Shown one piece after another: positions 1 through 7,030 of a stretch of DNA of 10,125 nucleotides. A program made the translations under genes and the position numbers. Within the stretch, counting starts at the first letter, position 1, and the number at the start of each line of letters is the position of its first letter. Below the pieces are notes generated by a model. The model had not been told where the DNA came from. It made no database searches and saw nothing but the letters and a program-made list of their open reading frames with translations. The stretch is from Chrysochromulina parva (Eukaryota; Haptophyta; Prymnesiales; Chrysochromulinaceae): positions 1 to 10,125 of the forward strand of contig PJAB01002174.1 of the NCBI GenBank assembly GCA_002887195.1. The letters are read 5' to 3'.

Positions 1-723
1 AACCACACATCCATCGACCCTGCCTGTGGCGCCCACGTGCGAGACGCTCTCCTTGCGCCCACTGCGCTGACCGAGCTTGACCTCGCGGACAACAAGCTTG
101 GCCCGGGCGGCTGCGAGGCCATCGCAGAGGGGCTCGCGCGCAACCGCTCTCTCGAGGTGCTCCGGTTACCAAACAATGTGATTGAGGAGGCGGGTGTGAA
201 GGCAGTGGCCGACGCTCTCATTACGGCGGGCGCCGCCTCCGCGCTACGCGTGCTCGATTTGTCGAAGAATCCTATGGGCAGCCAGGGCGGCGTGTTCATG
301 GGCCGCGCTCTCGCGCACAACCCACCTCTCAAGGACCTCCGCATGGAGGGTGTACATTGGAAATTGTGGACACCGGATAATAAATGGAGACCACCATTTA
401 GATACGAGATTGGAGATGAGGGTGCGATTGCGCTGGTCGCAGGCCTGCGCACCAACACCAACCTTGTATTCCTCGGTTTGCGCGACGCATCAATCACTCT
501 GCTGAACTCAGCTGAGCTGGCACATGCGATGGTGATCAATCCCGAGCTTGACATCGACTTTGAATGGGACGTTGTGGCGCGCTTTGACCCTCTTATGCTC
601 GTGCCGGGCTGCATCAGTGTGTTTGGATCCCAGAAGCGAAAGACATGGTGGAATTACCGGATGGCGCAGAAGCTCAAGCAGCGACAGCGGCGATTGAGCA
701 TCGCTTGGGACACGGATCCATAA
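1..723 (+). CDS. Leucine-rich-repeat protein, RNI-type, 5'-partial
   Basis: The frame is open from base 1, so the N-terminus lies outside the window; 240 residues precede the TAA at 721-723. The first in-frame codon that could look like a start (37) is GTG, not ATG, so the start is not here. Four to five ribonuclease-inhibitor-type repeats of about 28 residues are visible: LTELDLADNKLGPGG, then LEVLRLPNNVIEEAG, then LRVLDLSKNPMGSQG, then LKDLRMEG...IGDEGA, then a degenerate LVFLGLRDASI. This matches LxxLxLxxNxIxxxG. The fourth repeat is interrupted by 19 residues. The tail (last ~30 residues) leaves the repeat pattern and is basic (QKRKTWWNYRMAQKLKQRQRR). RNI-type LRRs are protein-binding solenoids found in NLRs, RanGAP-like and many protist proteins; nothing here identifies the partner. 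Family confidence is high, function unknown. Confidence 0.8.
   Translation, partial: NHTSIDPACGAHVRDALLAPTALTELDLADNKLGPGGCEAIAEGLARNRSLEVLRLPNNVIEEAGVKAVADALITAGAASALRVLDLSKNPMGSQGGVFMGRALAHNPPLKDLRMEGVHWKLWTPDNKWRPPFRYEIGDEGAIALVAGLRTNTNLVFLGLRDASITLLNSAELAHAMVINPELDIDFEWDVVARFDPLMLVPGCISVFGSQKRKTWWNYRMAQKLKQRQRRLSIAWDTDP
352..408 (+). other. AT-rich in-frame insertion in LRR repeat 4
   Basis: These 57 bases are about 40% GC (23 of 57) inside a much more GC-rich gene. They encode 19 residues rich in Trp, Pro and Lys (WKLWTPDNKW) that split an LRR between LKDLRMEG and IGDEGA. The stretch starts with GT and ends with AG and is a multiple of three, so it could be a small in-frame intron. However, the acceptor side (TACGAG) has no pyrimidine tract, and its removal would leave the repeat about two residues short. 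A genuine loop insertion is at least as likely. Confidence 0.4.
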
Positions 724-1082
724 GCTATGGCTTACCACGGCCGGAGTGTGACTGGGGATCCGCCGGAAGAAGATCACCGACATGAAGATGCGCCTTCTCA
801 AGGACGCAGTCAAGGCGGGCGGGCGGCCTGCCGGCTGATCGAGAGTGGCTCAGGTGGGTGGGAGCTGTGGTGGACGAGCAGGGCGGGGCCCGGTCGAGGG
901 CCCGGTCTGTTGTCCTTTGTGACCCTTGACTGTGTGAAGTCGTAGAGGCCGGGGAACTGGGAAGAGTCGTGATGGGGCACGTGACTTTGTGTTCTTCTCT
1001 CAAGTCAAGTCAAATGAATTCAATAAAGCGCCGCGCCGCGCCAGCCACCTTCACTGTGGGCGAAGTCTCTCTCAGTAGCTAC
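724..1082. other. Convergent intergenic region / 3' UTRs
   Basis: This 359-bp gap separates the stop of the LRR gene (+) from the stop of the transporter (-). No convincing gene is seen; the small frames here have no domain or codon support. It contains a 10-bp direct repeat GGGCCCGGTC at 886-895 and 898-907, separated by GA, and an AATAAA near its right end. It most likely holds the two 3' untranslated regions. Confidence 0.6.
1022..1027 (+). terminator. Candidate poly(A) signal AATAAA
   Basis: A canonical AATAAA sits about 300 bases after the LRR gene stop and about 55 bases before the convergent transporter stop. It is in an AT-richer patch (GAATTCAATAAAG). Whether this organism uses AATAAA is not known from the window. 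Confidence 0.35.
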
Positions 1083-2099
1083 TCAGACGGTCCTCTCAGC
1101 CTGCGAGCGGCCCTCTCGGGCTGTGAGCGCGACCTCGGCGACCGGGGTCTTGATCTCGCTGTCCTGGGTACGCACAGGCAGGTAGTCCTGCCGGCGTAGG
1201 GGCGCTTGCTGGTAGAGGCTGCCGCCGCCTAGACAGACGCACAGCGCGGCGATGCCGCCGGGCGAGGCGTGCTTGTCCCAGATCAGCACGTTGATGAGCA
1301 CGGTGAGCAGCTTGTTCATCACGCCCACCACCGTGTATGCGGTAGCCGTCACGACCGACTGGCACTTGAAGCCCGACCACGAGATCCCGATACCAGCCAC
1401 GCACGAGAGCGCGAGCATGCCGAGTGCCTGCAGCGTCCAGTCCGTGGTAGCGAGGGCTTCAAAGTCGCCCGCGACGACGCCGATGAGGGCGGTGGGCGCG
1501 ATGGCGAGGGCGTTCGTGTAGAGGACCGGCGACCAGATGGATTGCAGGCCGAGGCCCGAGACGAGGGTTTTGCCGTACGTGAGCTGAAAAATGAGCAGCA
1601 CGAACCATACGGCCACCCACGTGTATGCAGCCTGCTGCGTCTCGCGCTCCACCAGCGTCTGCCCTGACTTGCTGTCCAACGCCACGTAGGCGGAGGCGCC
1701 GAGTACGATAAGGACCATCGCCAGACACGAGCGACGAGAGGGCAGCGCACGGTTGTAGAAGATGTAGTCGAGGACGGAGACGCAGATGGGGGCGCACGAG
1801 CGAAACACGATGATCGTCTCGACGTTGGCGACCATGAGCACCTTCATGTTCGCCCATGTGCCGCCACTGAATGCCAGGATGTACACCACAAAGTGCTTCA
1901 CCTTACGCCACTCGAGGGTATCGAGATCCAACGCGCCACACGCCCAGCCCGCCATCACGCCGACTGCCGTTGCGACGAATTGCACGACCGTCACAAAGGC
2001 AGGAGCGTGTATGTGGTGCACGGCCAACTTGTTGAGCACAAGCATGCCACCCGAGCAGAAGCAGTAGAATGCAACGATCGCACCGACGGACATCGACAT
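1083..2099 (-). CDS. Nucleotide-sugar transporter, TPT/DMT superfamily (GONST/SLC35-like)
   Basis: Predicted 338-residue multi-pass membrane protein, stop TGA at 1083-1085. The frame extends upstream to a TTG at 2144, but the first in-frame ATG after the upstream stop (2175-2177) is at 2099, with a second ATG at 2093. About nine to ten hydrophobic segments fit the 320-400 residue nucleotide-sugar transporter family. Family features are MLVLNK in TM1 (residues 19-24), NVETIIVFRSCAPI (93-105 region), and near the C-terminus VTATAYTVVGVMNKLLTVL, where GVMNK (about 259-263) corresponds to the GALNK-type nucleotide-binding motif of GDP-mannose transporters, followed by LIWDKHAS. The tail after residue ~300 is polar and probably cytosolic. 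Members exchange nucleotide-sugars for nucleoside monophosphates across Golgi or ER membranes to feed glycosylation. The GDP-mannose/GDP-fucose-like motif is suggestive, but the substrate cannot be fixed from sequence. No intron is needed. Confidence 0.85.
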   Translation of the reverse strand: MSMSVGAIVAFYCFCSGGMLVLNKLAVHHIHAPAFVTVVQFVATAVGVMAGWACGALDLDTLEWRKVKHFVVYILAFSGGTWANMKVLMVANVETIIVFRSCAPICVSVLDYIFYNRALPSRRSCLAMVLIVLGASAYVALDSKSGQTLVERETQQAAYTWVAVWFVLLIFQLTYGKTLVSGLGLQSIWSPVLYTNALAIAPTALIGVVAGDFEALATTDWTLQALGMLALSCVAGIGISWSGFKCQSVVTATAYTVVGVMNKLLTVLINVLIWDKHASPGGIAALCVCLGGGSLYQQAPLRRQDYLPVRTQDSEIKTPVAEVALTAREGRSQAERTV

Positions 2100-2393
2100 G
2101 GCCCGAATGAGCCCGTGCGACACCGCACACGACGACCGACACAAAAACGAGGCACCGACATAATTCCGCGAAGTTTATTACTTCGGCCGCGCCGTGTTGG
2201 CGGATTCTTTGCAGCTGCTCCGCTGTCGGCTCCGCCTACTGTTAGCGACTTCGTCGCTTGAGAAATGGTCAGCTCTATTTTGGGCGTATATTAAGTCCAC
2301 TATAGTAGCAATCAGAGGATTCCCACATCCACGCAGCGTCTCGCAGCCACACGCAGAAGATCCAAGAGCACAATGAACACATTCCCTCTCGCG
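2100..2393 (-). promoter_or_regulatory. Intergenic region: 5' of transporter, 3' of GPCR-PIPK
   Basis: This 294-bp gap lies between two tandem minus-strand genes and must hold the 3' end of the GPCR-PIPK transcript and the promoter and 5' UTR of the transporter. It is AT-richer than its flanks. The double-stranded TATATTAA at 2287-2294 (TTAATATA on the minus strand) is about 190 bases upstream of the transporter ATG and is a possible TATA-like element. There are two small hairpins: 2169-2185 and AGCGAC-TTC-GTCGCT at 2244-2258. An out-of-frame minus-strand ATG at 2161 could start an upstream ORF overlapping the transporter start. No gene is seen. Confidence 0.4.
2169..2185 (-). terminator. Hairpin with minus-strand AATAAA (candidate poly(A) signal)
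   Basis: On the + strand CGAAGT-TTATT-ACTTCG forms a perfect 6-bp stem with a 5-base loop. On the minus strand the same bases read CGAAGTAATAAACTTCG, placing AATAAA across the loop, about 215 bases past the GPCR-PIPK stop. It is a candidate poly(A) signal for that transcript. It also lies only about 70 bases upstream of the next gene's ATG. Confidence 0.3.
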
Positions 2394-5300
2394 TCACACG
2401 GTAGCGAACGTAGCGTCCGGTGCTGGTGATGCAAGGGGGATCGCGGGAGAGAATGGCGCTTCCCCCGTGGAGAAGACAACAGGCGCGGGCGCGCTGATGG
2501 CAAGTGCGGGCGCGCTGGGGCGCAGCGCCTCCGCCACGAGCCGCTCAGCGGCTTCAAAGCTGGGCGACGCAAAGTCCGCAAGCTCCGCCGAGGGCGTGTT
2601 CGGGCACACCGGGACAGCGCGTGGCGCCGTAATGGAGTCGCCAGACAGTTTCGTCGCCGTCGTCAGCGAGGGCGTTGGCACCGGCGTGGGCATTGGCGCG
2701 AGCGCGGGCGTGGGCGCCGGCGTGGGTGCCGGCGTGGGCGCCCGCGCACCACTCGCCCCCCCCCTCCCCTCGTGCGCCTCGCCGGCCGACGCCTGCAGCC
2801 GGCTCAGCTCGGATTCGAGGAACTCGATGCGGCGCGTGTAGTCGGAGCGCAGCCCCTCGATGCGCTCCTCGACGAGCCCGCGTCGGCGGCGCTGCCAGAG
2901 GGTGCCCCACTTGGCGTACGCGAGAGATGGGCGGAGGAGCTCCTCCGTGCTGTAAATGGCCCCGAGACCGCGCCCCGCCTCGGCCTCGGAACCGCTGCCC
3001 GGGCGCAGCCAGCGCCCCTCTTGCGCGGGGCCCAAGCCGGGCGCACCCGGCTCGCCTGCGCCGCCCGTGCCGCCGCCCGCGCCGCCGCCCGTTGCGCCGC
3101 CAGCAGGCGGGCGCGGCAGGCCGAGCACCTCGTACATCATGAACGTGCGGAAGCGTTCGGCGTAGTCGTGAGGGTCGAGGGCCGAGATGCCCAGAGCGTC
3201 GGCCCCCTTGCAAATGAGGTGGTACAGGGCGACGAGGACGAGGCGTTGCATGCGCCAGCGCAGGTTGTAGAACTCGAGCACGTCGATGATGCCGAAAAAG
3301 TACGCCTTTTGGCGCTCGAGCGAGATGTAGCCGCCCGCCGCGCGCAGCTGCTCGAGCCGCGCCTCACTCTGCGCCTGGTTGAGGTGCGCTGGGAGCCGGA
3401 TGATCCCGACGAGCAAAGAGTAATCGAGCAGCCCCTGCGACGCCAAGAACTTGGAGTCGCCTACTATGGTCTCCGCGATATGGAGCCGGTCGCTCTCATT
3501 CACGTCCACCGCCATGGCAATGTCCATCCACTCCCAATCCTTGAGTGTGCCGTATGCTGGCTGCTTCTTCACCCGCCTGCCCGGCGCGCTTCCCGCGGCG
3601 CCGGGCGTGCCGCTGACTTCGTCGAGGTCGGCGCCGGCGAGGCGGTGCAGGCTGCGCGCGGCGAGGGTACGTCGGTTGGCGGTGGCACCCTTGAGGTCAA
3701 ACGCGAGCCACGGGCGCACAGGCACAAAGTTAGCCATGACTACAAAGTACACCTTGCCCGAGAAGGCCCAGCGTAGCGTCATCGAGTGGCAGCCCAGGTA
3801 CTGGATGAACGAGTGGCCGTCGCGCTGTGCCACGTGCTCCTCGTACGCGGGGAGCAGCGCCATGAGCGACTGCTTCTCGCGCCGCGAGATCTGCTTCACG
3901 ATGAAGCACGAGGCGGGCCGCTCGGCGTCGGCGCCCGTAGGCGGGAGGACGCGATAGAAAAAGGAGCCGCTCTTGCCCTCGGAGACGCTCTCCTTGAGTC
4001 GCTGCCGCCACGTGTCGCCGAGCGTGGTCAGGTCGTCGGGAAAGGCTCGGGCATACGCGGCCGCACTGACGCCGAAGAGCAAGCGCAACCGCCGGAAGCG
4101 CTCGACCTCGTAGTGCTGCGCCTGCGAGCGCGGCGCCGCCGCGTCGACGAGCGCGGCGCGCAGTGCGTTCATGTGGCTCTCTGAGGCGGACCGTGGGATG
4201 GGTGCCGACGCGCTCAGGCCTTCGGAGTACGAGACCGGCCGACCCGCCGGCGGCATGTACGGTCCGGGAGAGCGTAGGGGAGGTAGCGGGCTGAGCCCGA
4301 GACTCTCAGCCCGGAAGAGTGGAGGGAGGCTCTCGACATCGTCCAGACCAAGCGAGCGCAGAGCCCGATCGGAAGCCGCCTTCATCTGGAAGGCACCCAA
4401 GCCCCGGGGCGGTGATGAGGTGGAGGAGGCGCACGCCACCGGCGAGACGATCTCGATCGGCCGCCACGAGTCCCCACAGCGCGAATCCCCCTGGGCGTTG
4501 CTATGGCCTTGGCCACGGCCGTTGCCGTGGCCATTGTCACCCCCTGAGGTGGGCGAGCGCAGAGACTTCCACCCGTCGGGCCGGCCGGTGTGTGCGAGGG
4601 CGCTCGGGGGGGGGGCGCTCCCGCCCATGGCGCCCGCGCTGAGGAGCGGCTCGGCGAGCGGCGGGTGGGCGGCGGCGTGCTCGCGGCAGGTCGCGAGCGG
4701 CGGCGAGGCGAAGGAGGCACGGCGCGGCACTTGGCTGCTGTCGGGCCGGGGTGAGCTTTGGTGGGACTGAACGCGTGTGAGCTCGCGAGAGCCGGCGCCA
4801 ATACTGGCACCGGCGAAGGAGCCGGAGATGGAGCCGGAGATGGAGCCGGTATGCGAGAGCTCGCCGAGATCGATCGAGGCCCGCCATGGCGGCTCGGCCG
4901 CTCGGCGCTCGTGCGCGCGTGCCAACTGCTCCTCGCGGAGCTCCCACTGTGCTAGCTCGCCGATGCCGACGGCCACGTCATACAGGAGCTCAAACCGAAG
5001 CTCCTCCTTGAAACCGACCTCCTCAATGCCTTGCAGCTGCGCCGCCCGCAGCTGCCATCCCTGCCCCTGGGCGCCCGCGCCCGGAGCGCTCCCCGGGGTA
5101 GCATTGCCAACTGGTACAGTCCGCGCCCGCTGCAGCATGGGCAGCCCGGCGCCGCGGTCGGGCAGTTTGGCGCGTACGTGGCCTGCCCCCGGCGCGCGCG
5201 TGGCCATTTCCTCATGGGCGGGCTGGAAGCACGTCCACTTGGTGAGCGAGCAGACGCCGAGGGAGAGGTAGAGCACGTCGTTGATCACAAGCCAGCCCGC

Positions 5301-6381
5301 GAGGGAAAGGATGGGGCGCGAGCACCAGACGAGTAGCAGCAGGTTCCACACCGCGGGCAGCCCGAGCCACTGCCCGACGTCATCGGCCAGCAGGAGGAAC
5401 ACCATCGCCGCCGACAGCTGCATGCCGTGTAGAACGAGGTACGCCGTGCCATGGCGCATCACCCGTTGGCGCGCCAAAAACGAGATCGATGGCGCCGCTT
5501 GGTCGCGCCGTGCATTGCGCAGCAGGGCGCTCGACACAAGCAGCCGCACGGCCGTATGCAAGAAGAAGCCGCACACTGCAAAGAGCCCAAACGGCACGTA
5601 CACAAAGGCGGCGCCCAGGCAGTTCAGCCCCGCATACTTAGTTTCGACGTGGTCCGTCCTGCAAACGCGCGCGGAGCGAACGACGTGTGAACGAGGTGTG
5701 AACGAGGTGGTAGGACGGTGAGAGACGCGCGGCACGGGGGCGCGTGAGGCCGGTGGACGTCAAATGGGGATGCGCGTGATGGCGCCGAGTGTGCGGGGGG
5801 CGTCGGGGCGTTGGGCCCGGGCGTTGATCCGGCGCGCACAGGTCGAAGTTCCGGATGACGCCCGTGATCACGCCGATGCCAGCTGTGGCGGCGAGCGAGA
5901 CGACCACGACGAAGAGCGGATAGATGGGCCGGTAGCGGTCCGGCTCGAAGGGATTGCGGTACGTTGCGACGATATCGAGGAACATGAGGAACCGCCACGC
6001 ATGCGCGGCGATCTCGAAGGCAGACACACATAGCAGTAGAGGCGCGATCGTGTTGGTTGGACCGTTGAGTAAAAGGTCGCCTTCCTCGGGATTGGGCTCA
6101 AAAAACCAGAGCGCCAGCAAGCATCCCGACACGACCATCTCGCAAAGTGCCGCACGCACCATGAGCCAGCCGGGTGTGCGGCGAACGCGTGGTATCATGC
6201 GGTAGAGCACTACGAGCGTGAGTGAGCTAGCAATCGCCGCCGTGGTGATTACGACGAGGTCGTAACGGACGCTTCCCGGCTGGAGCTGGTGGTCTGGCGG
6301 TGACCCTGGCGGAGACCCTGGCGGCAAAGGGGCCATCGGTGGTGCGGGTGGTTGTACGGGCGGTTGTGTGGGCGGCTCCAT
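2394..6381 (-). CDS. GPCR-PIPK: 7TM receptor fused to phosphatidylinositol-phosphate kinase
   Basis: Two-exon model: exon 1 6381-5840, intron 5839-5659, exon 2 5658-2394, giving 1268 residues. After a Pro-rich N-terminus, seven hydrophobic segments lie near residues 39-63, 71-96, 110-138, 151-176, 194-222, 251-272 and 284-308. TM3 ends with FLDIVATYRNPF. A linker of ~390 residues, rich in Ser/Gly/Pro, carries LRAAQLQGI (384-392), matching the LR(x)3-9GI motif known from GPCR-PIPKs. The PIPK domain (about 698-1025) shows SEGKSGSFF (740-748), ATP-site IVKQIS (Lys769), DLKGATANR (835-843), LKDWEWMD, LLDYSLLVGI (catalytic Asp926), GIIDVL (Asp973) and LDPHDYAERF. The kinase is expected to phosphorylate phosphatidylinositol phosphates, probably PI4P to PI(4,5)P2, at the membrane that holds the receptor. 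A Gly-rich stretch, a coiled coil (about 1102-1138) and an Ala/Pro-rich tail follow. Such fusions are known from Dictyostelium (RpkA) and Phytophthora. The ligand is unknown. A start 32 residues further upstream is possible through an extra intron. Confidence 0.88.
2670..2741 (-). repeat. Ala/Pro/Thr-rich coding repeat in GPCR-PIPK tail
   Basis: An imperfect short tandem array, GGCGTGGGC-type units on the + strand, encodes repeated AP-TP dipeptides (APTPAPTPAPTPALAPMP) in the C-terminal tail. It is in frame and probably disordered. Copy number is likely to vary between strains. Confidence 0.6.
3060..3101 (-). repeat. Gly-rich coding repeat just after the PIPK domain
   Basis: A GCCGCC-type run on the + strand encodes GGATGGGAGGGTGGAG directly after the YAERFRTFMMYEVLGLP end of the kinase domain. 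It acts as a flexible spacer before the coiled-coil segment. This is simple-sequence expansion in a GC-rich gene. Confidence 0.6.
5659..5839 (-). other. Intron of the GPCR-PIPK gene (181 bp, phase 2)
   Basis: On the minus strand the donor is GACCT|GTGCGC (exon ends at 5840) and the acceptor is CGCGTTTGCAG|GACG (exon resumes at 5658). Removing it joins FDL to TDHVETKYAGLN in frame (codon CT+G = Leu), and places TM4 next to TM5. Reading through instead gives a basic, Pro/His-rich stretch and ends at a stop at 5638, before TM5. Exon lengths 542 + 3265 = 3807 bases are divisible by three. The intron holds a short tandem repeat (GTGAACGAG twice, near 5687-5706). Confidence 0.8.
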
Positions 6382-6435
6382 TGGCCTTGGCTCAAGCCCG
6401 CCAAGGCTGCCTCGGAGGGTGTCCGGCGTCACCGT

Positions 6436-6491
6436 CTGTGAGCACGTTTTTAAGACGCGTACGCGTACGCGTTTCGTCAAACAAAACTTAC
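6436..6491 (-). other. Candidate small 5' intron (56 bp) of GPCR-PIPK
   Basis: On the minus strand a full-consensus donor GTAAGT (6491-6486) and an acceptor GTGCTCACAG (ending 6436) bound 56 bases. Splicing would join an upstream ATG at 6533, encoding MLLCGASTRISKSF, to TVTPDTLRGSLGGLEPRP and then the Met at 6381. That adds 32 residues in frame. An in-frame stop lies shortly upstream of the 6533 ATG. There is no clear pyrimidine tract. This is an alternative model, not the main one. Confidence 0.35.
6455..6472. repeat. ACGCGT x3 palindrome
   Basis: Three tandem copies of ACGCGT form a perfect 18-bp palindrome 74-91 bases upstream of the receptor ATG at 6381, inside the candidate 56-bp intron. 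ACGCGT is the yeast MluI cell-cycle box core. A regulatory role here is speculative. Confidence 0.6.
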
Positions 6492-6615
6492 AAACGACTT
6501 TGAAATTCGCGTACTCGCTCCACAAAGCAACATCCAAAATGCAACAACGATAGATCAGCAGCAATAACGGCACGCGCGACGGGGCGGACCAGGACCGCCG
6601 CCGCGGCCGCCGGTG

Positions 6616-6638
6616 CGCGGCCGCTGATCGCGGCCGCT
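6616..6638. repeat. 10-bp direct repeat with NotI cores
   Basis: CGCGGCCGCT occurs at 6616-6625 and 6629-6638, separated by GAT, in a very GC-rich patch. No function is assigned. Confidence 0.6.
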
Positions 6639-6698
6639 TCGCCGGCGCGCGGCGGCGCTTCCTTCTCGGGTCTCTCCGCGGGCACCGGACAGGCACCT

Positions 6699-6727
6699 GG
6701 CGTGCTACTGGCGTGCTACTGGCGTGC
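6699..6727. repeat. 11-bp tandem repeat GGCGTGCTACT
   Basis: Two full copies (6699-6709 and 6710-6720) and a partial third (GGCGTGC) follow head to tail in the intergenic region. A separate direct repeat, AGCATGGCCG, occurs at 6763 and 6774. Confidence 0.65.
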
Positions 6728-7030
6728 GCGCACACGCGGGCGACTGACACACTCGAGGTACAAGCATGGCCGTAGCATGGCCGCCAAACGCCGAAGCGAT
6801 GGACGCCGCAATACAAGAGGACCCACACGAGGCACCGAGTACGATACGGTGTGCGCGTGCCAAAACGCCCCTCTGCCCATCTCATCTGCCGCCGCGGCTG
6901 CCGCCGCCGTCATATGCGCACGAACCGAGCGCCGTGACGAGCGCCGCTGCCAGACCATCCGCCGCCGCCGTTCACGCCCTCTGCTGCCACCACGCCACCA
7001 AAGGGTCACCGAGAGCTCACCGGCGTGTCG

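Larger units (their letters stand above)
6382..7030. promoter_or_regulatory. 649-bp intergenic: 5' region of GPCR-PIPK, 3' region of SR-related gene
   Basis: Both flanking genes are on the minus strand, so this holds the upstream gene's 3' UTR and the GPCR-PIPK promoter and leader. The stretch 6470-6560 is clearly AT-richer than its surroundings and fits a leader or promoter. The receptor frame stays open up to an ATG at 6885, but that extra 168-residue stretch is Arg/Pro/Ser-rich with irregular composition and I do not include it. No AATAAA for the SR-related gene was seen on the minus strand, and no tRNA or other gene was found. Confidence 0.5.

Noticed and set aside
350..401. Intron 350-401 in the LRR gene with the better acceptor CATTTAG
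   Set aside because: At 52 bp it shifts the frame and destroys the following LRR sequence.
2100..2144. Transporter start at 2144 (15 extra residues)
   Set aside because: The codon at 2144 is TTG; the first in-frame ATG after the upstream stop is at 2099 and fits the family N-terminus.
2772..3776. 334-codon + strand frame opposite the PIPK domain
   Set aside because: It is antisense to clear kinase motifs; GC-rich codons on one strand commonly open the other.
6382..6885. Receptor start at the ATG at 6885, adding 168 residues
   Set aside because: The added stretch is Arg/Pro/Ser-rich with irregular composition, crosses an AT-rich leader-like patch, and has no family match; it looks like an accidentally open frame.
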